Shown: one piece after another, positions 6,313 through 12,016 of the stretch
Numbering within the stretch: position 1 is the stretch's first letter
Layout: each line of letters opens with the position of its first letter
NCBI GenBank assembly: GCA_016930895.1
Contig: JAFGFV010000577.1
Location: forward strand, 1 to 12,016
Length of the DNA: 12,016 nt
From: Spirochaetales bacterium
Lineage (GTDB): Bacteria; Spirochaetota; Spirochaetia; SZUA-6; DRHE01
Direction of reading: 5' to 3'
Notes under the pieces: generated by a model
The model's database searches: none
Told to the model about the DNA's origin: nothing
What the model saw: only the letters and a program-made list of their open reading frames with translations
Position numbers and translations under genes: made by a program

Positions 6313-6341
6313 ATCATACTGGAGCTGGCTCAGAACCGCAA
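6313..6341 (-). promoter_or_regulatory. Predicted promoter of the glycerate kinase gene
   Basis: On the minus strand TTGCGG (6341-6336) and TATGAT (6318-6313) are 17 bp apart. The start would be near 6306, giving a leader of about 39 nt before the ATG at 6267. The -10 lies in the palindrome GTATCATAC (6311-6319), so the plus strand carries TATCAT at 6312-6317, but no good plus-strand -35 box is visible. Confidence 0.55.
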
Positions 6342-6352
6342 TTTGAAGGCCC

Positions 6353-6964
6353 ATGGCTGATCGGGAAGCGCTCTACCAGATATTGGACTACATCCTCAAC
6401 AAGGCCACCAGCGACGAGCTGGGCGTCATTGCCGAAGCGCTCAAGCGGCGGACCTCGCAGCACCGGGGCCTCGGAGGCATCGACCCTCGAGGCATGGCGG
6501 AACGCATGGCCAAGAACGTCAAGGAGCAGCTAGGAAAGCTGGGGGACATCGGTGAGATCGCCCGCAAGATGGTCACCGACATGATCCGGGAAAAGGAGCC
6601 GGGGATCAGCGACCGGGACCTGGAGGTACTGCTGGATACCTGGCTGCCCGGCACGCGCTCCGACGCACGATCCCGGGGCGAACCATCGGCCCCGGACGCA
6701 GCCGCAGCCGGCGCAACCTCCGCCGACACCACCTCCCCCGCCGGTCTGGCTCCGGACGTACTGGTCACGATGGTCTCCCAGTTCGTGGCTGGTTCGCAGG
6801 GGACCTTGTCCGAGCAGGAGCAACGGGAGCTTCCCAAGGGGTGGCGAGAGCAGTACTGGGAGAGCTTCCCGCACCCGGTGCGGGAGCTGATCAATGAACA
6901 CCTGCACGGCCGCCTCGGCGAGGTCGAGTTCTGGCAGCATCTGGTCAAGTCCCTCGAGCTCTGA
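6353..6964 (+). CDS. Unrecognised two-part helical protein
   Basis: The protein has 203 residues and I do not recognise the family. Residues 1-98 are strongly helical and charged (MADREALYQILDYILNKATS, RMAKNVKEQLGKLGDIGEIA). Residues 99-133 form an Ala/Ser/Thr/Pro-rich linker, probably flexible. Residues 134-203 form a second helical part with many aromatic residues (PKGWREQYWESFPHPVRELI, EFWQHLVKSLEL). There is no signal peptide, membrane segment or cysteine, so a cytosolic protein is likely. The ATG has GAAGG only 3 nt away, which is a poor ribosome binding site. It is divergent from the glycerate kinase gene and 11 bp upstream of an MFS transporter gene, with which it is probably co-transcribed. 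Codon use looks like its neighbours', so it is likely a real gene. Confidence 0.8.
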   Translation: MADREALYQILDYILNKATSDELGVIAEALKRRTSQHRGLGGIDPRGMAERMAKNVKEQLGKLGDIGEIARKMVTDMIREKEPGISDRDLEVLLDTWLPGTRSDARSRGEPSAPDAAAAGATSADTTSPAGLAPDVLVTMVSQFVAGSQGTLSEQEQRELPKGWREQYWESFPHPVRELINEHLHGRLGEVEFWQHLVKSLEL

Positions 6965-6975
6965 ACCCTGCAGCC

Positions 6976-8283
6976 ATGCATCGTTTCTTCGCCCGCAACA
7001 CCGTGTCCGTGTCCTCCGTGGAGTTCTTCTGGGGACTCGGTATCCCGGTAGTGATCGAGTCCACGTTCCTCCAGTTGTTCCTGCGCAACCTGGGGGCGAG
7101 CAGCTTCCTGATCGGCCTGATCCCGACCCTGCTCTCCCTGGGGCTCGCCCTGATCGCGCCTCTCTCCGGCGCGCTGACCGCCCCGCTGGTACGCAAACGC
7201 CCCGCCGTGCTGGCCACCCACGTGGCCGCCTCCGCGCCCATGCTGGCACTCGGGATCTACCTGTGGGCGGCGGGGCTAGGGGCCTCGACCTTGCAGGTCG
7301 TGTTCACCGCATACGCTCTGTTCTCAGCTGGGGTGGGCATGCTGTGGCCGGTGTGGAACAACTACCTGGTCAAGATATTCGTGCCTTCCCGGGCGGTCAC
7401 CGCACTGGCGGTGATGTCCAGCGCCCAGAGCGCCGCCAAGCTCCTCAGCAGCTTTTTCATCCTCAAGATGGTGGAACGATACTCCTTCTCGGCCACCGGC
7501 GCGGCCACGATCTTCACGGCGGTGGGACTGGTCTTCCTGCTCGGCAGCTTCTTCTTCCTGGTGTCCCGTGAGACCGAGGCCACTCCGCCTCCCGGCCCGG
7601 CGGTGACCAGGGCCTCCGGCCTGATGGCGGGGTTTCGGGAGGTCACGGCCAACCGAAACTTCCTTCTGTTCCTGGGAACAGAGCTGGAGTACGCCGCCCT
7701 GGCGGGGATCACGGCCTTCTACGCCAACTACGCTACCGAGTTCTGCGGTGTCTCCGCACCCGTTGCCTCCGGCCTGTTCGTCGGTCTTATTCACCTGGGG
7801 GGAATCACGGCGAACGCCCTCCTCGGCTGGCTCGGGCTGTTGTCCCTGAGAAACAAGTACCTGGTCACCAAGCTGTTGTCCCTGGCCGCCGTACCCCTGC
7901 TCTGCTTCTCCTGCTCCCTGGCGGGCTTTCTGGTCGCCAGCTTCTGCTTCGGGGCCTCCCGAGGCACGCGCGTGGCCCTGCTGGCGCCGGCGGTCAAACG
8001 GCTCTCAGGCAAGGACGACGCCACCCACTACTTCGCCCTGGCGCCGCTGTTGATGCTGCCTTTGACCGCCGGGATCCCCTTGAGCGCTGGGGCCCTGATT
8101 GACCGTCTGAGCGCTCTGGGTTCCTGGTCTTATCGGAGCGTGTTCCTGGGAATGGGGGTGCTGGTCGTCCTCGGGATCCTGCTCCTGCTCCGAGTGCGCT
8201 TTGGCGAGGAGCCCGGGCAGCAAGGCGCGTCTGCCGGCCCGCAGCGCCACCCGGGAAGGGTCAGAAGGCCACCGCGCAGATGA
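6976..8283 (+). CDS. Major facilitator superfamily transporter
   Basis: The protein has 435 residues and about 11-12 hydrophobic segments in two halves. A charged central loop around 195-220 (SRETEATPPPGPAVTRASG) separates them, as in MFS permeases. The basic LVRKRPAV after the second or third helix sits where the MFS loop 2-3 signature is expected, but the full GxxxDRxGRR motif is not present. The C-terminal tail from about 410 is hydrophilic and Arg/Pro-rich. The substrate cannot be predicted. The start at 6976 lacks a clear Shine-Dalgarno sequence and follows the upstream stop by 11 bp, suggesting translational coupling to the unrecognised helical protein. The last 23 bp overlap the 3' end of the PiT gene on the other strand. 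Confidence 0.85.
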   Translation: MHRFFARNTVSVSSVEFFWGLGIPVVIESTFLQLFLRNLGASSFLIGLIPTLLSLGLALIAPLSGALTAPLVRKRPAVLATHVAASAPMLALGIYLWAAGLGASTLQVVFTAYALFSAGVGMLWPVWNNYLVKIFVPSRAVTALAVMSSAQSAAKLLSSFFILKMVERYSFSATGAATIFTAVGLVFLLGSFFFLVSRETEATPPPGPAVTRASGLMAGFREVTANRNFLLFLGTELEYAALAGITAFYANYATEFCGVSAPVASGLFVGLIHLGGITANALLGWLGLLSLRNKYLVTKLLSLAAVPLLCFSCSLAGFLVASFCFGASRGTRVALLAPAVKRLSGKDDATHYFALAPLLMLPLTAGIPLSAGALIDRLSALGSWSYRSVFLGMGVLVVLGILLLLRVRFGEEPGQQGASAGPQRHPGRVRRPPRR

Positions 8284-9184
8284 AGTAGGCCAGGACCAGC
8301 GCGATGCTCGGCGTGCCGAGCCATCCGAAGGCGATCCGCAGCAGGGTTCGCGCCTGGATCGTCTGCATGCCCTTGAGCAGACCGATGCCAAGCACCGCGC
8401 CGACGATTCCCTGCGACGTGGACACGGGCACGCCGAGTTTGGCGAAAAAGTGCACGACCATCGCCATCGACAGCACCGCAACGAACGCGCTAAAGGGATC
8501 CAGCCTGACCAGGCGCCTGCCGACCGTGATCATCACGTTGCGGCTGAAGGTGAGCGCCCCCAGGGCCATGCTGCCCCCGCCGAGCAACGCGGCCTGCAAC
8601 TGGCTCAGCTGTCCGGTCTGTACGTACACCCCCGTCACGTTGGCCACGTTGTTGGCCCCCAGAGCGTAGGCTCCGTAGCAGCCCGCCCCGACGAGCCCCC
8701 ACTTGAGCAGCAGGTCCCGCGTAAAGATGTTGAGCCGCAGCGCTTCGAAGAGCCGCCCCAGCAGAGGGTACAGCGCGATCGAAGCGACGACCGTGCCTAC
8801 AGGGGTTCCCACCCATGCAGCCACGACCTTGGTCAGGCCTCCGAAGTGCACCGTGCCGCGCGCCAGCCCGATCCCGAGGATGGCCCCCACCACCGCCTGC
8901 GAGGTGGACACGGGCAGCTTGAGAGCGGACATCAGGGTCACGGTTACGGCGGCCGCCAAGGAGGCGGCGAAGGCGCTGTCGGCCGTCTGATCCGCCAGAC
9001 CGCCGAGGGTCTGCATTCCCCGCCCACCTTCGAGGACGGCCCCGATGATCACGAACACGGCGCACAGGGTCACCGCGGTGCGGTAGCGGATCTTGCGGGC
9101 GAACACCGCCGTGCCGAAGATGTTGGCGGAATCGTTTGAGCCCAGCGACCACCCCATGAAGATCCCGCTGATGAGACGCCACAT
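8261..9184 (-). CDS. pit: PiT-family inorganic phosphate permease
   Basis: The protein has 307 residues, mostly hydrophobic, with the inverted-repeat organisation of PiT transporters. Each half has one Asn-rich signature (GSNDSAN 15-21, GANNVAN 176-182) and one PVSTSQ motif (91-96, 253-258). PiT proteins carry out phosphate symport with H+ or Na+ across the inner membrane, usually as metal-phosphate. The length is at the short end of the family because the central loop between halves is brief. A sulfate-transporting relative (CysP-like) is possible, but the DUF47 gene 2 bp upstream favours phosphate. No strong ribosome binding site precedes the ATG, so translation is probably coupled to that gene. 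Confidence 0.93.
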   Translation of the reverse strand: MWRLISGIFMGWSLGSNDSANIFGTAVFARKIRYRTAVTLCAVFVIIGAVLEGGRGMQTLGGLADQTADSAFAASLAAAVTVTLMSALKLPVSTSQAVVGAILGIGLARGTVHFGGLTKVVAAWVGTPVGTVVASIALYPLLGRLFEALRLNIFTRDLLLKWGLVGAGCYGAYALGANNVANVTGVYVQTGQLSQLQAALLGGGSMALGALTFSRNVMITVGRRLVRLDPFSAFVAVLSMAMVVHFFAKLGVPVSTSQGIVGAVLGIGLLKGMQTIQARTLLRIAFGWLGTPSIALVLAYFICAVAF

Positions 9185-9186
9185 GC

Positions 9187-9828
9187 TCAGACTTTGCGCT
9201 TGACGAATGCGAGGATCAGGCGGTCCTTGACGCTTTCCGCCTGGTCGGAGACGTCCCCGATGTTGATCACGATCTCTTTGAGCAGGATCTTGTCCGCCTT
9301 GTCCAGGTTGCTCCTGAAGATCCGCTCTATGAGCGCCCGCTCGATGCGGTCGGACTCGCTCTCCTTCGCGTCGATGCGGGCCGCCGCCTCCTTGATGTCT
9401 TGGCTCAAGAAGAGGCTGAGCACCGCCTCACTGACAATCCGGTACGCTTCGAGATTGACCTCGATGAGCTCCCGGAACGACCCGCTGAACTCCTGCGGGA
9501 CCTGCAGGAGTTGCAGGCGCAGCTGGTAGCAGAGAGACTGAAACATCCCCGGGATGAAGTCGAAGTTTTCCAGGATCCCGAGCACGTCCCCCCGACTCTC
9601 GGGAATCAGCGCCCTCTGATACAACTCGTACTCGATCGACCGCCGCAGGTCGTCGGCCTTGGATTCGGCCCCGTGCACTTCCCTCAGCAGCTCGTCGGCG
9701 TCCGGGCTGGTGACGTCCGCGAGCAGCCTGTCCACGCATGCCCGGAAGCTCTCGCTGCACAAGCGCACCTGTTCCAGGTAATCCCGGATCTTCTGCATGA
9801 CGCTGCGCTGCTTCTTCCAGAACAGCAT
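9187..9828 (-). CDS. PhoU-like DUF47 phosphate-transport accessory protein
   Basis: The protein has 213 residues from the ATG at 9828, chosen because AAGGAGG lies 4 nt upstream and the family N-terminus (MLFWKKQRSVMQKI) begins there. The frame extends to 9990 but that part is atypical sequence in the promoter region. The protein is all-helical and cytosolic, with two PhoU-type acidic motifs ESKADD (55-60) and ESESDRIER (156-164) and a closing helix EIVINIGDVSDQAESVKDRL (185-204). DUF47 (PF01865) proteins are regularly encoded beside PiT permeases and are thought to control them, possibly through metal binding. Here the gene comes first, with a 2-bp gap to the permease. Length is typical. Confidence 0.92.
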   Translation of the reverse strand: MLFWKKQRSVMQKIRDYLEQVRLCSESFRACVDRLLADVTSPDADELLREVHGAESKADDLRRSIEYELYQRALIPESRGDVLGILENFDFIPGMFQSLCYQLRLQLLQVPQEFSGSFRELIEVNLEAYRIVSEAVLSLFLSQDIKEAAARIDAKESESDRIERALIERIFRSNLDKADKILLKEIVINIGDVSDQAESVKDRLILAFVKRKV

Positions 9829-9832
9829 GATT

Positions 9833-9838
9833 CCTCCT
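9833..9838 (-). promoter_or_regulatory. Shine-Dalgarno sequence of the DUF47 gene
   Basis: AGGAGG on the minus strand, 4 nt before the ATG at 9828. It is the strongest ribosome binding site in the window and fixes the start of the DUF47 gene. Confidence 0.85.
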
Positions 9839-9843
9839 TCGTC

Positions 9844-9873
9844 ATTCTGACCCCGCGGACCGAACGGCGTCAA
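9844..9873 (-). promoter_or_regulatory. Weak candidate promoter of the DUF47-PiT operon
   Basis: On the minus strand TTGACG (9873-9868) and CAGAAT (9849-9844) are 18 bp apart. The predicted start near 9837 would fall within the Shine-Dalgarno sequence, which argues against it. No Pho box is recognisable in 9829-9991. Confidence 0.25.
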
Positions 9874-9935
9874 CAGCGCCGGCGCAAGTCCGGGCGCGCG
9901 AACGCCCGCGGCTGCGGAACAACCAAAATCGGGGT

Positions 9936-9963
9936 TTGCCGCTACGCCCAAGTATGGTAGAAT
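9936..9963 (+). promoter_or_regulatory. Predicted promoter of the 64-residue protein gene
   Basis: TTGCCG (9936-9941) and TAGAAT (9958-9963) are separated by 16 bp. The start would be near 9970, giving a leader of about 22 nt that includes the Shine-Dalgarno sequence. Confidence 0.6.
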
Positions 9964-9977
9964 ATCCGCGTATCTCT

Positions 9978-9985
9978 GGGAGGGG
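9978..9985 (+). promoter_or_regulatory. Shine-Dalgarno sequence deciding a GTG start
   Basis: GGGAGGGG lies 6 nt before the GTG at 9992 and is the main reason for accepting that start for the small downstream gene. Confidence 0.7.
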
Positions 9986-9991
9986 AACAAC

Positions 9992-10186
9992 GTGGACGAT
10001 TTTCACTCCGGGCTGCTCAAGGCGGCCGTGGCGCAGTACGGGGAGATCTCGCCGACTGCCACGCGCGCGTCCTTCAACGAGTGCTTCACCGAAGAGGATC
10101 ACTGCCTGATCTTCTGGTTCAACGACCCCAAGGGCAATACCCGCGCCATCGTACGAGACAAGCCTCGCCGGCCCTACCGGGAGTAA
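9992..10186 (+). CDS. Small hypothetical protein of 64 residues
   Basis: The gene has a promoter, a strong ribosome binding site and a GTG start, which together make it a convincing small gene. I do not recognise the product. It begins MDDFHSGLLKAAVAQYGEIS, then has FNECFTEEDHCLIFWFND, which looks like a strand-rich core, then PKGNTRAIVRDKPRRP and a basic, Pro-rich end. Two cysteines (Cys31 and Cys38) are seven residues apart. There is no signal peptide or membrane helix, so it is probably cytosolic. It stands alone on the plus strand between the divergent DUF47 gene and the convergent PEPCK gene, 39 bp from the stop of the latter, and I see no terminator hairpin between them. Confidence 0.75.
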   Translation: MDDFHSGLLKAAVAQYGEISPTATRASFNECFTEEDHCLIFWFNDPKGNTRAIVRDKPRRPYRE

Positions 10187-10225
10187 CGTCAAGCACGGCG
10201 GTCCCCGTATCCCGCGCGCTGCCCT

Positions 10226-12016
10226 TTACCCGCGCCGCCCCAGGACGGCCAGTTCCTCCGGCTTGACGATGGCACCGAACTTCTGGCGCAGCGCGAGCAG
10301 CTCCCCGCGCTGCCGGTCGTAGACCTCGAACAGGCGTCGGGGCAGGTTCTTTTCTCTGGCGTACGCCTCCCGCTGCAGGTCGATCCGGCCCACGATGTTG
10401 TCGACGTACAAGGAGAACTGCCGGTCGTACAGCTCCCAGGGATACTCCTTGCCGATGAGCTCGGTGAACAGGCGCTTCAGGTCCTCGAAGACCGGGATGG
10501 ACCCGATCGGGGTCTCGACGGCCTCGACTTCGCCGTGGGCCCGCCGTTCCAGCCAGGTCAGCCAGACCCGGACGTCTCGCTTCTCGCCAAGCAGCTTGGC
10601 CCCTTCCCCGCCGCGCGCGCCTTCGGCCAGGAAGTAGTTGAGGCCGGCCATGATCGGCCGGCCAGCCGCACTGAGCTTCGACGAGTTGAAGAAGCGGAAC
10701 TGGGCTTCCATGTAGTCGCCCAGCGCTCCCGGAATGAACGGCTCGTTGGCCCAGGGCTGGCGGCGCACCCCCGTGGCCCCCACCTCCGTGGCGGTGGCCG
10801 CGGAAACCACGGAGGCCCCGATCACCACCCCCTCATCGGGAGTCCTGGCCACCCACACGGGAGGCATGGTGTCGCTGTCGCGGCCGCTGTAGGTAACCAC
10901 CTTGATCGGGGCGCCCGCCGGGTCCGTCCCTACCTGGCGGTTGTAGTTGTCGATGGCCGCGCAGGAAAGGGTGCAGCGGGCATTCGGATGGGAGATCGGG
11001 ACTTCCTTCCCGTTTGCGTCCTTCTTACCCGGGTACCACTCCCCCTGGTAGTTGTACCCACGGATCGGCGGCTCCTCCCCGTCCCCGACCCAGCGCGGTC
11101 GCCCCTCGGGGTCAACAAGGACGTTCGACCAGATGACCTCCGCCCCCTCCTTGCGCAGGCTCTTCATCAGGTGGGGATCTCCTTCCCAATTCACGTCCTG
11201 CACGATCCCGAAGATGCCGATTTCAGGGTTGATGGCCCGCAAGGTCCCGTCCTGCGCGACCCACAGCTGCGCCAGGTCGTCACCGATGAAGTCCGTCCCC
11301 ACCATGGCCGTGGTGGTCTTGCCGCAACCGCTGGGGGCTGCCCCTGCGAAGAAGGTCGTTCGACCGCCGGGGCCGCGAAGCCCGGTAATGAACATGTGCT
11401 CCGAGAGCTCGCGTTCCCGGCGATAGTACGTGCAAAGGTCCACACCGAAACGGTGATTGCCCTTTTTCAGCAGCAGGGTGTTCCCGGCATAGGTGCAGAA
11501 CAGGCTGAAAGTGGTCAGCCAGCTGCGGTCCATGAACACCCTCGCGGAGGGCAGGTCTTCCGCGCAGTTCGTACCTTCGCTGTGCACGTTGGTAAAGAAC
11601 ACTCCCGCCCGCTCCACCTCTTCGTCGAAGTGGTCGTACGCGTTGAAGAACAGGATGTCGGCGCTGTGCATCACGTAGGCGGAGCTGGTGATTTCGAGGG
11701 CGGGTATGGCGGCCTGGGCCCCGACCGGACCGCGGCTAAAAAAACCCACGAGCATGGTCTTGCCGCGCATGATTCCGCGCATGTGCCGCAACAGGTAATC
11801 ATCCGCCTCTCCGCGCGGGATGTGCAGCGCCAGGACGCTCACGTCCTCCCCCGGGTTCACGATGTAGTAGGTGCGGTCGATGATGCGGGCCTGCTCGTCG
11901 GGAAGGTCGAAGTGGATGGTGTGGCCCTTCATGGGCAGGGCCTTCTCTTCGCCCCTCTCCAGGCTCATCCGGCGGACCGCCAGCTGGTCTGCGGGGGATC
12001 CGCTGTTCACGAACAC
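10226..12016 (-). CDS. pckG: Phosphoenolpyruvate carboxykinase, GTP type, divergent (5' end off window)
   Basis: 596 codons are visible. The first visible residues (VFVNSGSPAD) match an internal family segment (VYVCDGSxEE), so the true start lies beyond the right edge. The enzyme interconverts oxaloacetate and PEP with a nucleoside triphosphate in the cytosol, for gluconeogenesis or anaplerosis. Numbered from the edge, matches to GTP-PEPCK are SEHMFITGL with His207, the P-loop APSGCGKTTTAM (227-238) with the mobile-loop Cys231, FIGDD (243-247), RAINPEIGIFG (260-270), the HPNAR segment, SGR (377-379) and TPIGSIP (502-508). It departs from the family at several substrate sites: GRTM is GKTM (85-88), NWFR is NYFL (460-463), and the P-loop tail is TTTA where GTP enzymes have TNLA. 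GTP use is the default inference but is not secure. Confidence 0.88.
   Translation of the reverse strand: MFVNSGSPADQLAVRRMSLERGEEKALPMKGHTIHFDLPDEQARIIDRTYYIVNPGEDVSVLALHIPRGEADDYLLRHMRGIMRGKTMLVGFFSRGPVGAQAAIPALEITSSAYVMHSADILFFNAYDHFDEEVERAGVFFTNVHSEGTNCAEDLPSARVFMDRSWLTTFSLFCTYAGNTLLLKKGNHRFGVDLCTYYRRERELSEHMFITGLRGPGGRTTFFAGAAPSGCGKTTTAMVGTDFIGDDLAQLWVAQDGTLRAINPEIGIFGIVQDVNWEGDPHLMKSLRKEGAEVIWSNVLVDPEGRPRWVGDGEEPPIRGYNYQGEWYPGKKDANGKEVPISHPNARCTLSCAAIDNYNRQVGTDPAGAPIKVVTYSGRDSDTMPPVWVARTPDEGVVIGASVVSAATATEVGATGVRRQPWANEPFIPGALGDYMEAQFRFFNSSKLSAAGRPIMAGLNYFLAEGARGGEGAKLLGEKRDVRVWLTWLERRAHGEVEAVETPIGSIPVFEDLKRLFTELIGKEYPWELYDRQFSLYVDNIVGRIDLQREAYAREKNLPRRLFEVYDRQRGELLALRQKFGAIVKPEELAVLGRRG

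Noticed and set aside
5299..6360. A 353-codon plus-strand frame antisense to the glycerate kinase
   Set aside because: The minus-strand frame has every glycerate kinase motif in order; the plus frame has no recognisable domain or ribosome binding site.
9829..9990. Upstream extension of the DUF47 gene to a start at 9990
   Set aside because: A perfect Shine-Dalgarno sequence precedes ATG 9828, where family homology begins, and the extension crosses the promoter of the divergent small gene.
10187..10225. Possible bidirectional terminator between the small gene and PEPCK
   Set aside because: I found no stable inverted repeat with a T-run in this 39-bp gap.

Overview
The window is GC-rich, densely packed bacterial chromosomal DNA. 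It holds ten protein genes, two of them cut by the window edges, and one tRNA. Intergenic gaps are short, several genes overlap by 4 bp, and promoters are of the sigma-70 type. The tRNA does not encode its CCA end. Nothing fixes the phylum. Divergent GTP-type PEPCK, class III cyclase-like proteins and a MOFRL-type glycerate kinase would suit a free-living spirochaete, acidobacterium or deltaproteobacterium-like lineage, but this is only a guess. I see no insertion sequence, phage gene, CRISPR array or origin.

Region 1 (1-4618, minus strand) is one operon read from a strong promoter at 4590-4618. The order is a 4HBT hotdog thioesterase, a class III nucleotidyl-cyclase-like protein that keeps both metal aspartates, a second protein with a response-regulator-like domain fused to a cyclase domain that has lost them, a PDZ/multi-TM histidine-kinase-like membrane protein whose H-box histidine is replaced by serine, and the 5' end of rnhA (RNase HI). 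Junctions are 4-bp overlaps or gaps of 2-11 bp. The cyclase pair plus pseudokinase is the best candidate here for an undescribed signalling system.

Region 2 (4579-4806) is a 147-bp divergent promoter region followed by an elongator tRNA-Met(CAU) on the plus strand with its own consensus promoter. The tRNA 3' end overlaps, antisense, the 3' end of the next gene.

Region 3 (4780-8283) holds a glycerate 2-kinase (minus) and, divergent from it, an unrecognised helical protein followed by an MFS transporter (plus). The divergent promoter region contains a palindromic -10 box.

Region 4 (8261-9828, minus) is a phosphate-uptake pair: a PhoU-like DUF47 protein and then a PiT permease, whose 3' end overlaps the MFS gene tail to tail by 23 bp.

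Region 5 (9829-12016) holds a 64-residue protein with its own promoter and ribosome binding site (plus). Converging on it is a divergent GTP-type phosphoenolpyruvate carboxykinase (minus) that runs off the right edge. Glycerate kinase and PEPCK both feed the phosphoglycerate/PEP node, but no shared regulation is visible.
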